A stretch of 34,016 bases of DNA from Alphaproteobacteria bacterium (GTDB taxonomy: Bacteria; Pseudomonadota; Alphaproteobacteria; Rhizobiales; Xanthobacteraceae). Location: NCBI GenBank assembly GCA_021325315.1, contig JAJPHK010000036.1, positions 1 to 34,016 on the forward strand, given 5' to 3'. The translations under genes were made by a program, and so were the position numbers. Positions 9,125 to 18,756 of this stretch are shown here, in pieces. A model generated the notes under the pieces. That model saw only the letters and a program-made list of their open reading frames with translations. It had not been told where the DNA came from and ran no database searches. Within the stretch, counting starts at the first letter, position 1, and every line of letters begins with the position of its first letter.

Positions 9125-9696
9125 TTACCGGGGGCGGGATGCGAGTGGCAGTTTTTCGAACAACAAAGGCTCGTCCGAGAGCTTTGCGCCTTCGATCGTG
9201 AGCAACCGGAGTTTTGTCTTTACGCCGCCGCTGCCGGAATAACCGCCCGGCTTGCCGTTTGCGGCGAGCACACGATGGCATGGGATGATCAAGGGAATCG
9301 GATTTTCCCCGAGCGCCTTGCCCACGTCGCGGGCCGCTTGGGGTTCCTTGCCGAGCTTCGCGGCGATTTCGCCGTAGTCATGACGGCGCCGCGGGGAATG
9401 GCGGAGGTGATTCTGTAAACGCGGAGATTGAATTCCGGCAGCGCCTTGATGTCGAGCTTTGTATCCGAAAAATCGGCGTCCTCGCCGTTCAAAAGTGCGA
9501 CGATTTTACCGATTGTTGCGGCGATCTCCGGAGAGGGCGAAGCTTCGCGCCCCCCGCGGAAGCGCTTTTGCATACGTGAGCGGGTTCTGCCTTCGGTTGC
9601 CTCCGGCAGTTGCACGCCGATGATCCCGTAATCGTTCCATACGATGCCGCATGGGCCGATTGCAGTGTCGAAAATCGCAAAGCGCTGTGCCATCAT
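9125..9696 (-). pseudogene. ogt: Methylated-DNA--[protein]-cysteine S-methyltransferase (Ogt/MGMT family), interrupted by a -1 frameshift near 9376-9377
   Basis: N-part in ORF 9289..9696 ('...FNLRVYRITSAIPRGAVMT') and C-part in ORF 9125..9325 ('VGKALGENPIPLIIPCHRVLAANGKPGGYSGSGGVKTKLRLLTIEGAKL', with the PCHR active-site motif). They join in one frame (MT-YGEIAAKLGKEPQAARDVGKALG) if one base is added. Confidence 0.9.
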
Positions 9697-9729
9697 GACG
9701 AACTTATCATTTCCAAGGTCAATTTTTCC

Positions 9730-10659
9730 ATGCCGCTAGATCCAGAAATCGCTCGCGCGCAGCGTGAGATTCCGATCATCGACGTGCATCAGCACTTTTG
9801 GAAATTAAAAGATAATTATTATCCGTGGCTTTGCGACCCGATTCCGATTCAATTCCGCTACGGCGATTATTCTTACATTAAGCACGATTACATGCCGGCG
9901 GATTACCGGCGCGACGCGGGAGAGAACCGCGTCGTGAAAACCGTGCATGAGGAAGCCTGGTTCGATCCGAACGATCCCGTGCGCGAGACGCGCTGGGTGA
10001 CGGAGGTCGCGAAGACGCACAATCTGCCGACGGCGCTCGTCGCGAACGGGCCGCTCGATCGCGAAAATATTGAAGAAATCCTCGCAGGCCATGCGATGAG
10101 CCCGCTTGCACGCGGCATCCGGAATTTTCCCAAAACGTCATCTAGTCCGCGCGAGGCGAAACGCGGGGCACCGGGTTCCATGGACGATCCGCGGTGGCAG
10201 TACGGCTATTCGTTGTTGGAGGAACATGGATTTTCCGCCGACATCCAATCGCCGTGGTGGGATGTCGATGCGTTGTGCGATCTAGCGCGGGATTTCCCCA
10301 AAACTCAGATCATTATCGTTCACGCGGGACTTCCTTCCGACCGCAGTGAAGAAGGCTTGCGTGGCTGGCGTGCTGCGATGGAGAAAGCCGCGAATCATCC
10401 AAACGTCGCCGTGAAGATTTCCGGCATCGGCGAGCCGGGAAAGCGCTGGAGTCTGCAGTCGAATGGCCCGATTATTCGCGATCTCGTGAAAATTTTCGGC
10501 ACGGATCGCGGCATGTTCGCGAGCAACTTTCCGGTCGACAGCATCATCGGCACCTTCGAGGAAATTTATGACGGCTTTCGCGCGGCGGTTGCCGACCTGC
10601 CGCTTTCGGAGCAGCGCAAGCTGTTTCACGACAATGCGGAACGGATCTATCGACTCTGA
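9730..10659 (+). CDS. Amidohydrolase family protein (TIM-barrel, amidohydrolase_2-like)
   Basis: 'IPIIDVHQHFWKLKDNYYPWL', 'IIIVHAGLP', 'MFASNFPVDSI' fit the COG3618-type metal-dependent hydrolase pattern. Start ATG at 9730, internal to the ORF track. Confidence 0.88.
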   Translation: MPLDPEIARAQREIPIIDVHQHFWKLKDNYYPWLCDPIPIQFRYGDYSYIKHDYMPADYRRDAGENRVVKTVHEEAWFDPNDPVRETRWVTEVAKTHNLPTALVANGPLDRENIEEILAGHAMSPLARGIRNFPKTSSSPREAKRGAPGSMDDPRWQYGYSLLEEHGFSADIQSPWWDVDALCDLARDFPKTQIIIVHAGLPSDRSEEGLRGWRAAMEKAANHPNVAVKISGIGEPGKRWSLQSNGPIIRDLVKIFGTDRGMFASNFPVDSIIGTFEEIYDGFRAAVADLPLSEQRKLFHDNAERIYRL

Positions 10660-10976
10660 TCTTGGCTTGTAGTTTCACGCACGAATTTCGATTCGCGGAC
10701 CACTTCGCAGACCTGCAAATGATATTCGAGGTAGAATTTTTCCCGGCCCAGTCTCTTGATCGAAATGTGCTCGGGATGCGTCGACCATGCCAGCAATGCT
10801 TCAGCCGATTCCCATTCGAAGAAGCTGAGGCGCTCGCCGTCCTCCGCAACATAGCCTTTGTGCGAGATATAGCCGGGCATTGCGCGCGCGAGCTCGCTCA
10901 TGCGCCGAAACCAATATTGATATTCTTCGCCTAATCCTTCTGGCGTACGGCGCGCCCGAAATACGGCCACGATCAT
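10647..10976 (-). CDS. Antibiotic biosynthesis monooxygenase (ABM)-domain-like small protein
   Basis: 109 aa 'MIVAVFRARRTPEGLGEEYQYWFRRMSELARAMPGYISHKGYVAEDGERLSFFEWESAEALLAWSTHPEH'. Confidence 0.78.
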   Translation of the reverse strand: MIVAVFRARRTPEGLGEEYQYWFRRMSELARAMPGYISHKGYVAEDGERLSFFEWESAEALLAWSTHPEHISIKRLGREKFYLEYHLQVCEVVRESKFVRETTSQDQSR

Positions 10977-10990
10977 GCATGCCTCACAGT

Positions 10991-12175
10991 TCAGGCCGCC
11001 TTGCGGCTCGCGAGGAATTCACCCATGCGGCCGAGCGCTTTCTGGATATTCGCCGCCGAATTCGCGTAGGAAACGCGGATATAGCCTTCGCCCAGGATCC
11101 CGAAATCCGGTCCTCCGATCAAAGCAACGCCTGCATCTTCGAGGAGCGCGGACGCAAGCGCCTTCGCCTTCCACCCGGTCTGCTTGATGTTGGGGAAGGC
11201 GTAGAACGCACCCTTCGGTATCGCGCAGGAAACACCGGGTAATTTGTTCAGGCCTTCGACGACGATCTTTCGGCGCTTGTCGAACTCCGCGACCATCTTG
11301 CCGACCGCATCCTGCGGGCCGGTGAGTGCGGCGATCGCCGCGTATTGCGAAGGCGCGTTCACGCAGGAATAGCTGTTCACCGCGAGCTTGCGCGCGTACT
11401 CATAAAGCTTGTCGGGCCAGATCGAATAGCCCATGCGCCAGCCGGTCATGGCGTAGGTTTTCGACCAGCCGTTCAGGAGAATGAGCCTGTCGCGGATCGA
11501 CGGATAGGAGAGAAGACAAACATGCTTCTCGCCGTCGTAGACCATCTGGTCGTAAATCTCGTCGGACATGATCGCGACATTTGGATGCTTCTCCAGCCCA
11601 GCGATCAATTTATCGACTTCGGCTTTCGGCGTGACGCCGCCGGTGGGGTTCGCGGGCGAATTCAGAATCAAGAGCCTCGTCTTCGGCGTGATGAGTTTCA
11701 GCGTTTCCTCGGCGGAGAAGGCAAAGCCGTTTTCCTCGCGCACCGGCACCGGAATGGGTTTCGCGCCGGTGAACTCGATCATCGAACGGTAGATGGGAAA
11801 GCCGGGATCGGGATAGAGAATGTCCGCGCCGGCCTCGCCGAACATCAGGATCGTCTCGAACATCGTGACCTTGCCGCCGGGCACGATCATCACGCGGTCG
11901 GGCGAGACCTCGATCTTGAAGCGCTTGTGCAGGTCGGCGGCAACCGCTTCGCGCAGGGGCTTGATACCGACTGAAGGCGTATAGCCGTGATGGCCGTCCC
12001 GGAGCGCCTTGATCGCAGCTTCGACAATGTGTTTGGGCGTCGGGAAGTCGGGCTGGCCGATGCCGAGGTTGATGATGTCGCGGCCTTGCGAGGCGAGCTC
12101 GGTTGCACGGGCAAGCACGGCAAAGGCATTTTCCTCGCCGATCCGGTCAAAAGCAGCCACAGTTTGCAACGTCAT
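10991..12175 (-). CDS. Pyridoxal-phosphate-dependent aminotransferase (class I/II)
   Basis: 'IINLGIGQPDFPTPKHIVEAAIKALRDGHHGYTPSVGIKPLREAVA', 'NSPANPTGGV', 'ILLNGWSKTYAMTGWRMGY' (PLP lysine). ATG at 12175 (MTLQT) is preferred. Confidence 0.93.
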   Translation of the reverse strand: MTLQTVAAFDRIGEENAFAVLARATELASQGRDIINLGIGQPDFPTPKHIVEAAIKALRDGHHGYTPSVGIKPLREAVAADLHKRFKIEVSPDRVMIVPGGKVTMFETILMFGEAGADILYPDPGFPIYRSMIEFTGAKPIPVPVREENGFAFSAEETLKLITPKTRLLILNSPANPTGGVTPKAEVDKLIAGLEKHPNVAIMSDEIYDQMVYDGEKHVCLLSYPSIRDRLILLNGWSKTYAMTGWRMGYSIWPDKLYEYARKLAVNSYSCVNAPSQYAAIAALTGPQDAVGKMVAEFDKRRKIVVEGLNKLPGVSCAIPKGAFYAFPNIKQTGWKAKALASALLEDAGVALIGGPDFGILGEGYIRVSYANSAANIQKALGRMGEFLASRKAA

Positions 12176-12261
12176 CGTTCGGCCTTTCACGCCCGTTGAT
12201 TTCGCCGTGACTTTAGGCGCATGAATTGTGCAAAATCAAATGCGCCAGGGAGACGACAGGT

Positions 12262-14067
12262 ATGTTGAATAGCGGAAAAAGCACGAAACGCCGCCTGCGC
12301 TCCCAGCTCTGGTTCGATAATCCCGATAATCCCGGCATGACGGCGCTTTACCTCGAGCGCTATCTCAATTTCGGGCTCACACTCGACGAATTGCGCGCAG
12401 GAAAGCCGATCATCGGGATCGCGCAGACGGGCTCGGATCTGTCGCCTTGCAACCGGCATCATCTAGAGCTCGCCCATCGCGTGCGCGAGGGCATCCGCGA
12501 GGCAGGCGGTGTCGCGTTCGAATTCCCGACGCATCCGATCCAGGAAACGGGCAAGCGCCCGACGGCGGCGCTCGACCGCAACCTCGCTTATCTCGGCCTC
12601 GTCGAAGTTTTGTACGGCTATCCGCTCGACGGCGTGGTGCTGACCACGGGCTGCGACAAGACGACGCCCGCCTGCATCATGGCGGCGGCGACCGTGAACC
12701 TGCCCGCGATCGTTCTCTCCGGCGGGCCGATGCTGAACGGCTGGTTCCAGGGCGAGCGCACGGGCTCGGGCACGATCGTCTGGAAAGCGCGCGAGATGCT
12801 CGCCGCCGGCGAGATCGATTACGACGGCTTTCTGAAGCTCGTCGCTTCCTCCGCGCCGTCCGCCGGTCACTGCAACACCATGGGCACGGCTTCCACCATG
12901 AACGCGCTTGCGGAGGCGCTCGGCATGTCGCTGCCGGGCTGTGCGGCGATTCCGGCGCCCTATCGCGAGCGCGGGCAGATCGCTTACGAAACCGGAAAGC
13001 GTATCGTCGAGATGGTGGAGGAGGATTTGAAGCCTTCCGATATTCTCACGCGCGAGGCGTTCGAGAATACGATTGTGGTGAACTCCGCGATTGGCGGTTC
13101 CACCAACGCGCCGATCCACATCAACGCGATCGCGCGCCACATCGGCGTGCCGCTCACGGTCGAGGACTGGCAGCGCGTGGGCCATCGGATTCCGCTCTTG
13201 GTAAACATGCAGCCTGCCGGGAAATATCTCGGCGAGGAGTTCCATCGCGCGGGCGGCGTGCCGGCGGTCGTGGCCGAGCTCATCAAGGCCGGAAAAATTC
13301 ACGAAAAAGCGAAGACCGTGAACGGAAAAAGCATTGGCGCGAATTGCAAAGGCCAGTTCTCGTGGGATCGTGATGTCATTCGCGAATATGAGAAGCCGCT
13401 GGTGAAGGATGCGGGCTTCATCGTGCTCAAGGGGAATCTCTTCGATAACGCCATCATGAAAACGAGCGTGATCTCGAAGGAGTTTCGCGACCGCTATTTG
13501 TCAAATCCGAAGGACCCAGAAGCGTTCGAAGGGCGCGCCATCGTGTTCGATGGGCCGGAGGACTATCACCATCGGATCGACGATCCGTCGCTCAAGATCG
13601 ACGAGCACTGCATGTTGTTCATCCGGGGCACCGGGCCGATCGGCTATCCGGGCGGGGCGGAGGTCGTGAATATGCAGCCGCCTGCGGCGCTCATTAAGCG
13701 CGGGATCAAGTCGCTGCCCTGCATCGGCGACGGACGTCAGTCGGGCACATCCGGCTCGCCTTCGATCCTGAACGCCTCGCCCGAGGCGGCGGCGGGCGGC
13801 GGGCTTGCGCTTTTGAAAACAGGCGACCGGGTGCGGATCGACCTGAAAAAGGGCGAGGCCAATATCCTCATCTCTGCCGAGGAACTGGCGGCGCGGCGCG
13901 CGGAGTTGGCAAAAGCAGGCGGCTACAAATCGCCCGCGAGCCAGACGCCGTGGCAGGAAATCCAGCGCGGCATCGTCGAGCAGTTCGACGAGGGCATGGT
14001 GCTGAAGCCCGCCGTCAAATATCAGCGCGTGGCGCAGACGGCGGGAACGCCAAGGGACAATCACTGA
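12262..14067 (+). CDS. IlvD/Edd family dehydratase (sugar-acid dehydratase, L-arabinonate dehydratase-like)
   Basis: '[30 protein letters not shown]', '[16 protein letters not shown]', '[35 protein letters not shown]', '[25 protein letters not shown]' are IlvD/Edd signatures. Confidence 0.93.
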   Translation: MLNSGKSTKRRLRSQLWFDNPDNPGMTALYLERYLNFGLTLDELRAGKPIIGIAQTGSDLSPCNRHHLELAHRVREGIREAGGVAFEFPTHPIQETGKRPTAALDRNLAYLGLVEVLYGYPLDGVVLTTGCDKTTPACIMAAATVNLPAIVLSGGPMLNGWFQGERTGSGTIVWKAREMLAAGEIDYDGFLKLVASSAPSAGHCNTMGTASTMNALAEALGMSLPGCAAIPAPYRERGQIAYETGKRIVEMVEEDLKPSDILTREAFENTIVVNSAIGGSTNAPIHINAIARHIGVPLTVEDWQRVGHRIPLLVNMQPAGKYLGEEFHRAGGVPAVVAELIKAGKIHEKAKTVNGKSIGANCKGQFSWDRDVIREYEKPLVKDAGFIVLKGNLFDNAIMKTSVISKEFRDRYLSNPKDPEAFEGRAIVFDGPEDYHHRIDDPSLKIDEHCMLFIRGTGPIGYPGGAEVVNMQPPAALIKRGIKSLPCIGDGRQSGTSGSPSILNASPEAAAGGGLALLKTGDRVRIDLKKGEANILISAEELAARRAELAKAGGYKSPASQTPWQEIQRGIVEQFDEGMVLKPAVKYQRVAQTAGTPRDNH

Positions 14068-14897
14068 TGCCGAGCATTTCCGAAAAGCGCGTCACGTTTC
14101 ACGCGCTTCACAAAAGCGGCTGCTTTGTCATTCCGAACCCGTGGGACATCGGCAGCGCGCGCTGGCTGCAGGGCATGGGCTTCAAGGCGCTCGCGAGCAC
14201 TTCTTCAGGCTTCGCGTGGTCGAAGGGGTTTGCCGACAATCACGTCACGCGTGAGATGGTGCTTGCGCATCTTTCCGAACTTGTCGCGGCGACGGATATT
14301 CCGATCAACGCCGATTTCGAGAGCGGCTTCGCGCACGATCCGGCGGGCGTCGCCGAAAGCGTGAAGCTTGCGGTGGATACGGGAGTCGCCGGATTGTCCA
14401 TCGAGGATTCGACCGGCGACAAAGCCAAGCCGCTTTACGATCTCGATACCGCGGTGGCGCGATTAAAAGCGGCGCGCAAGGCGATCGACGAGAAGGGCGG
14501 CGATACGCTCCTCGTGGGACGCGCAGAGAATTTTTTCGCCGGCGTGCCCGATCTCGACGACACCATCGCGCGGCTCAAGGCTTATTCGAACGCTGGCGCG
14601 GACTGTTTGTATTCTCCCGGCATCAGGACGAAGGAACAAATCGCAGCCGTCGTGAAAGCCGTCGCGCCGAAGTCGTTTAATCTTTTGATCGGCGGCGCCA
14701 TCGGAATTACCGTGAAAGACGCAGAACAGCTCGGCGTACGCCGGATCAGTGTCGGCGGGGCGCTCGCGCGCGCGGCGTGGGGCGGGTTCCAGCGCGCGGT
14801 CAAGCAGATCGTGGAAGAAGGCCGTTTCGACGAATTCGCGAATGCGGCGGCAGGCGCGGAGCTCAACAAGTTCTTCAATACGGATCGTGCGAAGTGA
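14067..14897 (+). CDS. Isocitrate lyase / PEP mutase family protein
   Basis: 'FVIPNPWDIGSARWLQGMGFKALASTSSGFAWSKG', 'INADFESGFAHDPAGVAESVKLAVDTGVAGLSIEDSTGD', 'LLVGRAENFFAG'. TGATG overlap with the upstream gene. Confidence 0.92.
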   Translation: MPSISEKRVTFHALHKSGCFVIPNPWDIGSARWLQGMGFKALASTSSGFAWSKGFADNHVTREMVLAHLSELVAATDIPINADFESGFAHDPAGVAESVKLAVDTGVAGLSIEDSTGDKAKPLYDLDTAVARLKAARKAIDEKGGDTLLVGRAENFFAGVPDLDDTIARLKAYSNAGADCLYSPGIRTKEQIAAVVKAVAPKSFNLLIGGAIGITVKDAEQLGVRRISVGGALARAAWGGFQRAVKQIVEEGRFDEFANAAAGAELNKFFNTDRAK

Positions 14898-15592
14898 AGG
14901 CTAAGCAAATAATTTCGCAGCCGGTTGGGCTTCCGGTCGATCCGAAACCCGCGCCGATGCCGGGTGCAGTCGTACTGAAAGGGCGTTTCGGGCAAGTTGA
15001 GCGCCTTGATGCTTCCCGCCATGCCGCGGAGCTGTGGCGAATTCTGAGCGACGATGACAGTGTCTGGACGTATATGTTCTACGGCCCTTTTCCGGATGCC
15101 GGCACTTTCTCGAATTTTCTCGGCAAGATCGCCGCGCTCGAAAACCAGATTTATTATTCGATCTGCGATCAGGAAGGACGCCCGCAAGGCTGGGCGTCCT
15201 TGATGGAAATTCGCCCCGCCGACCGGGTGATCGAGGTCGGAAGCATTGTTTATGGCCCCGGACTGCAGCGGACGCCGCTTGCGACAGAGGCGCAATATCT
15301 GCTCGCGCGCTATGTGTTCGAGATTTTGGGTTATCGGCGTTATGAGTGGAAATGCGACGCGCTCAATGCACGCTCGCGGCGCGCGGCGGAGCGATTTGGC
15401 TTCTCGTTCGAAGGAATTTTCCGGCAGCACAAGATCGTCAAGGGGCGAAATCGCGACACCGCCTGGTTCGCGATGCTCGATTCCGAATGGCCGCGCGCAA
15501 AGGCTGCCTTCGAGCAATGGCTGGATCCGAAGAATTTCGACGCGAGCGGCCGCCAGCGCCGCTCGCTCGAGGAAATCCGCAACCCATTATAA
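14894..15592 (+). CDS. GNAT family N-acetyltransferase (RimJ/RimL-like)
   Basis: GTG start in a GTGA overlap; 'TPLATEAQYLLARYVFEILGYRRYEWKCDALNARSRRAAERFGFSFEGIFRQHKIVKGRNRDTAWFAML'. Confidence 0.88.
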   Translation: MKAKQIISQPVGLPVDPKPAPMPGAVVLKGRFGQVERLDASRHAAELWRILSDDDSVWTYMFYGPFPDAGTFSNFLGKIAALENQIYYSICDQEGRPQGWASLMEIRPADRVIEVGSIVYGPGLQRTPLATEAQYLLARYVFEILGYRRYEWKCDALNARSRRAAERFGFSFEGIFRQHKIVKGRNRDTAWFAMLDSEWPRAKAAFEQWLDPKNFDASGRQRRSLEEIRNPL

Positions 15593-15601
15593 GAGGACAC
15601 C

Positions 15602-16345
15602 GTGGGAGACCGTCTGAAAGGAAAACATTGCCTTGTGACCGCGGCGGGACAAGGCATCGGCCGGGCGATCGCGGAAGCGTTTCTCCGGGAAGGAGCGAAG
15701 GTCGTCGCGACCGATCTCGACGACGCGAAGCTCAAGGGGCTTTCCGCCGACTGCCGCAAGCTGGATGCGCGCAACACCGCGGAGGTCGATGCGCTCGCGA
15801 AAGCCATTCCCGCGCTCGACGTGCTCGCGAATTGCGCGGGCTACGTCCACCACGGCAACGTCCTCGATACATCCGAGGCGGATTGGGATTTTTCCTTCGA
15901 TCTCAACGTGAAATCGATGCATCGCACGATCCACGCCTTCCTTCCCGGCATGCTGAAGAAAGGCGGCGGCTCGATCATCAACATCTCCTCGATTGCGTCC
16001 TCCGTGAACGGACTGCCCAACCGCTATGTCTACGGCGCGTCGAAAGCAGCCGTGATTGGGCTCACAAAATCGGTGGCGATCGATTTTATCAAGCAGGGCA
16101 TCCGTGCGAATGCGATCTGCCCGGGCACGGTGCAGTCGCCGTCGCTCGACGAGCGGATTGCGACGCTCGCGAAGAACACCGGGAAATCCGAAGCCGAGGC
16201 GCGGCAATCCTTCATCGACCGGCAACCGATGGGCCGCCTCGGGACTGCCGAGGAGATCGCTTTCCTCGCAGTTTATCTTGCCTCGGACGAATCGAAATTC
16301 ACCACCGGCACGATCCAGCTCATCGACGGCGGATTCGCCTTGTAA
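15602..16345 (+). CDS. SDR family oxidoreductase
   Basis: 'LVTAAGQGIGRAIAEAFLREGAKVVATDL', 'NCAGYVHHG', 'INISSIAS', 'YGASKAAVIGLTKSVAIDF', 'LIDGGFAL'. GTG start 9 bp after the GNAT gene. Confidence 0.94.
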   Translation: MGDRLKGKHCLVTAAGQGIGRAIAEAFLREGAKVVATDLDDAKLKGLSADCRKLDARNTAEVDALAKAIPALDVLANCAGYVHHGNVLDTSEADWDFSFDLNVKSMHRTIHAFLPGMLKKGGGSIINISSIASSVNGLPNRYVYGASKAAVIGLTKSVAIDFIKQGIRANAICPGTVQSPSLDERIATLAKNTGKSEAEARQSFIDRQPMGRLGTAEEIAFLAVYLASDESKFTTGTIQLIDGGFAL

Positions 16346-16348
16346 CAA

Positions 16349-17437
16349 TCAGTTCTTGAGGAATTCCAAAATCTCCTCGAAGAATTCGGACCGTTTTTTC
16401 TCGAAGAGGACGAAGTGTGTGGCGTCGGTGATCAGCACGTTTTTCTTCACCGGCGCATGCACAAGCTCTCGCATCAGGCCTTCGCGGTCCTCCTGGAACG
16501 ACCACGTATCGTAGTTTCCGCCGATCACGAGTGTAGGCGCGTAAATATTCGCCGCGCTCCAGAGCGGCCGGCCGGTCGCCTGATAGAATGAATCCTCAAG
16601 CACGCCGTTCGGGGCGCGAAGGCTTGGCGGGTTACGGGTATTGCTAGTTGGATCGGTGGCAAGGCATTCCTTCCAGAATTCAACCGGGACCGCCGGATCG
16701 CGATATTCGTTCTTGTTCTCAACGGGAATCTCGCCGTTCCAGCGGGCGGTATTCGCAGCTTCCGTAGTCAGACGATAGGCGCCAAGCGCGAAGTTGAATT
16801 CGTAGGGCTTGCGCTTGTTCTGCAAGCCGCTCCCCGGACCTAAATTCGTGTGATCGTTGAAATTATAAAGCGGTGCGTACAGCACGAGTTTTTGCACGTT
16901 TTCGCTATGAAGCGAGGCGTAATAACCTGCCATCATCGCGCCCCATGACCAGCCGATCAGCGTGACCTTTTGCACGTTTCGCGTTTTCTTGATGTGGTTG
17001 ACCATCGCCTCGATGTCGCGAAGCGCGAGATAGGAGCGGGTAACAGGCCTGTTGTTCGCGGCAGGCTCGTCCATCGCCTTCTCGCGGGTCGAGCCGCCAT
17101 AATTGCGATAATCGCCCATGTAGACGACATAACCGTGCTTTATCATCCAGTCGGCCCATGAATAGTCCTTGTAGGCGAGATCGAAATCGCAGGTCGAAGG
17201 GCTGGTCGCGCCGTGAAGAAAAAGAACGATATTTTCGTTGGTAAAGGTCTTGTTCCCTTCCGCCATTTTCTCGCGCATGAAAATCTTGATGCCCGGATCG
17301 AGCGCATCGATCCGGAAGTCATTCTTGGTAATATTTTGCGCGGCGGCAATTCCTGTAAGGCTCAGGGCGAACGTAATCGCGCTTGTCCACCTGTAAGCGG
17401 AACAAACGATGCTTGGCGACAACCAACCGGTAGGCAT
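16349..17437 (-). CDS. Exported alpha/beta hydrolase
   Basis: 'IVLFLHGATSPS', nucleophile elbow 'VTLIGWSWGAMMAGYYA', C-terminal 'ATHFVLFEKKRSEFFEEI'; N-terminal hydrophobic segment ending 'GIAAAQ'. Confidence 0.87.
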   Translation of the reverse strand: MPTGWLSPSIVCSAYRWTSAITFALSLTGIAAAQNITKNDFRIDALDPGIKIFMREKMAEGNKTFTNENIVLFLHGATSPSTCDFDLAYKDYSWADWMIKHGYVVYMGDYRNYGGSTREKAMDEPAANNRPVTRSYLALRDIEAMVNHIKKTRNVQKVTLIGWSWGAMMAGYYASLHSENVQKLVLYAPLYNFNDHTNLGPGSGLQNKRKPYEFNFALGAYRLTTEAANTARWNGEIPVENKNEYRDPAVPVEFWKECLATDPTSNTRNPPSLRAPNGVLEDSFYQATGRPLWSAANIYAPTLVIGGNYDTWSFQEDREGLMRELVHAPVKKNVLITDATHFVLFEKKRSEFFEEILEFLKN

Positions 17438-17487
17438 GGCGTTAAGTTTCCTCCGTTAAGTTTTTATTTGAGCGAGAGAAACGTTCG

Positions 17488-18603
17488 TTATTGTTTTTGA
17501 GTGCTTTTGCGTTTTGTTACTTCCTCCAGAAATTCGGTGATATTCTTGTTCATGAATTCCACATCGGCAGCTTTCGCGGGCGAAGCGGCGAAATGGCCTT
17601 GCAGAGAAGGAATCACGATGTACTTCGCACCGGGGATGTTCTTCGAATCTTCCGCGGCTTCGATGGTGGGATTGTAAAGATCGTCGGGTGCATTCATCAG
17701 AATCGCGGCCGCCTTGATGCTCTTCAATGCAGCGATCGTGTCGCCGTTGAAGCCTGGAGTGGTTCCGACGTCATGCCGATCGTACGCCCAAGTCTGCCAG
17801 ATCCAATTGTTGGCATCGAAGCCTCCCTTCAGCCAAGTTTCCTCGAATTTCTGAATCCATGGAATGACGTCGAGACCCTTGGGGTAGGCTTCTTTCAATC
17901 CTTCTGGGGTGCGGGTTGCGAGCGTGAGCAAAACATTGACCCAGGCACGCCACTCTTTCTCCGGTTGTGATGTGTAATTCCCTTCGTTATAGGCTGCGTC
18001 GGCCGTCAGGGCTTTGCGTGTCGCTTCATTAACGGCGATCGACCACGCGGGCGTTTTTGCCATTGGCGTTAACGCGATCAGCGCGTCCATCATCTCCGGG
18101 TGGCTCACGCCCCATTGGATTGTCTGCATGCCGCCCATGGAGGCACCTGAAACCGCGAAGAGATGCTTGATCCCGAATTTCTCGGTCACAAGGCGGTACT
18201 GCGATTCCACCATGTCGCGGATCGTAAAATGCGGGAATTTCGTTCCGTGCTGGGTCTTGCTGTTGCTTGGCGAGGTCGAAAGCCCGTTGCCGATCGCATC
18301 GGTGGCAATGATAAAGTATTTGTTCGTGTCCAGCGCTTTTCCAGGGCCGATGAGAAAATCAATGCGATGATGATTGCCTCCAATCGAGGAGGTCATCAGG
18401 ATCGCGTTGCTTTTCTGCTCGTTCAGCGTCCCGTGTGTTACGTAAGAAATTGCGAAATCCTTGATGACCTCGCCGCTTTCGAGCTTGAGGTCGCCTTCCT
18501 GAAACAGCTGGTGCGGAGGTTGCTCGGGGGTATGCGCGAATGCCGCTGGTTGAAAGGCAAGGGAAAAAGCAAAAATGAGCGCTGAGCGCGCGGTCAGTTT
18601 CAT
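17488..18603 (-). CDS. Exported alpha/beta hydrolase of the homoserine O-acetyltransferase-like (MetX) fold
   Basis: 'ISYVTHGTLNEQKSNAILMTSSIGGNHH', 'LFAVSGASMGGMQTIQWGVSHPEMMDALIALTPMAKT', signal peptide 'MKLTARSALIFAFSLAFQPAAFAH'. Confidence 0.87.
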   Translation of the reverse strand: MKLTARSALIFAFSLAFQPAAFAHTPEQPPHQLFQEGDLKLESGEVIKDFAISYVTHGTLNEQKSNAILMTSSIGGNHHRIDFLIGPGKALDTNKYFIIATDAIGNGLSTSPSNSKTQHGTKFPHFTIRDMVESQYRLVTEKFGIKHLFAVSGASMGGMQTIQWGVSHPEMMDALIALTPMAKTPAWSIAVNEATRKALTADAAYNEGNYTSQPEKEWRAWVNVLLTLATRTPEGLKEAYPKGLDVIPWIQKFEETWLKGGFDANNWIWQTWAYDRHDVGTTPGFNGDTIAALKSIKAAAILMNAPDDLYNPTIEAAEDSKNIPGAKYIVIPSLQGHFAASPAKAADVEFMNKNITEFLEEVTKRKSTQKQ

Positions 18604-18756
18604 TTTTTCCTCCCAGAAATTTTTTTGACGGACCTGGTCTGAGAACAGGCGGATGCAATGATTATTCCCTTTCCGTCTTCATTCTAGTAGTACGCTGGTG
18701 CGCAGCGCACACAAGACAGCAATGCGGTATCTGGACACTTTCTAAGGGAAAGATTC

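Noticed and set aside
9289-9385. Programmed ribosomal frameshift in the ogt-like gene
   Set aside because: No slippery heptamer or downstream stimulatory structure is evident at the shift, and MGMT proteins are not known to use recoding; a mutation or sequencing error is simpler.
12463-13302. 279-aa minus-strand ORF and 308-aa plus-strand ORF (12447..13373)
   Set aside because: Both are alternative frames of the clear IlvD/Edd dehydratase gene; Arg/His-rich shadow translations.
17488-18603. Annotation as homoserine O-acetyltransferase MetX
   Set aside because: It has the fold and a GASMGG nucleophile elbow, but the signal peptide argues for an exported hydrolase; no met genes nearby.
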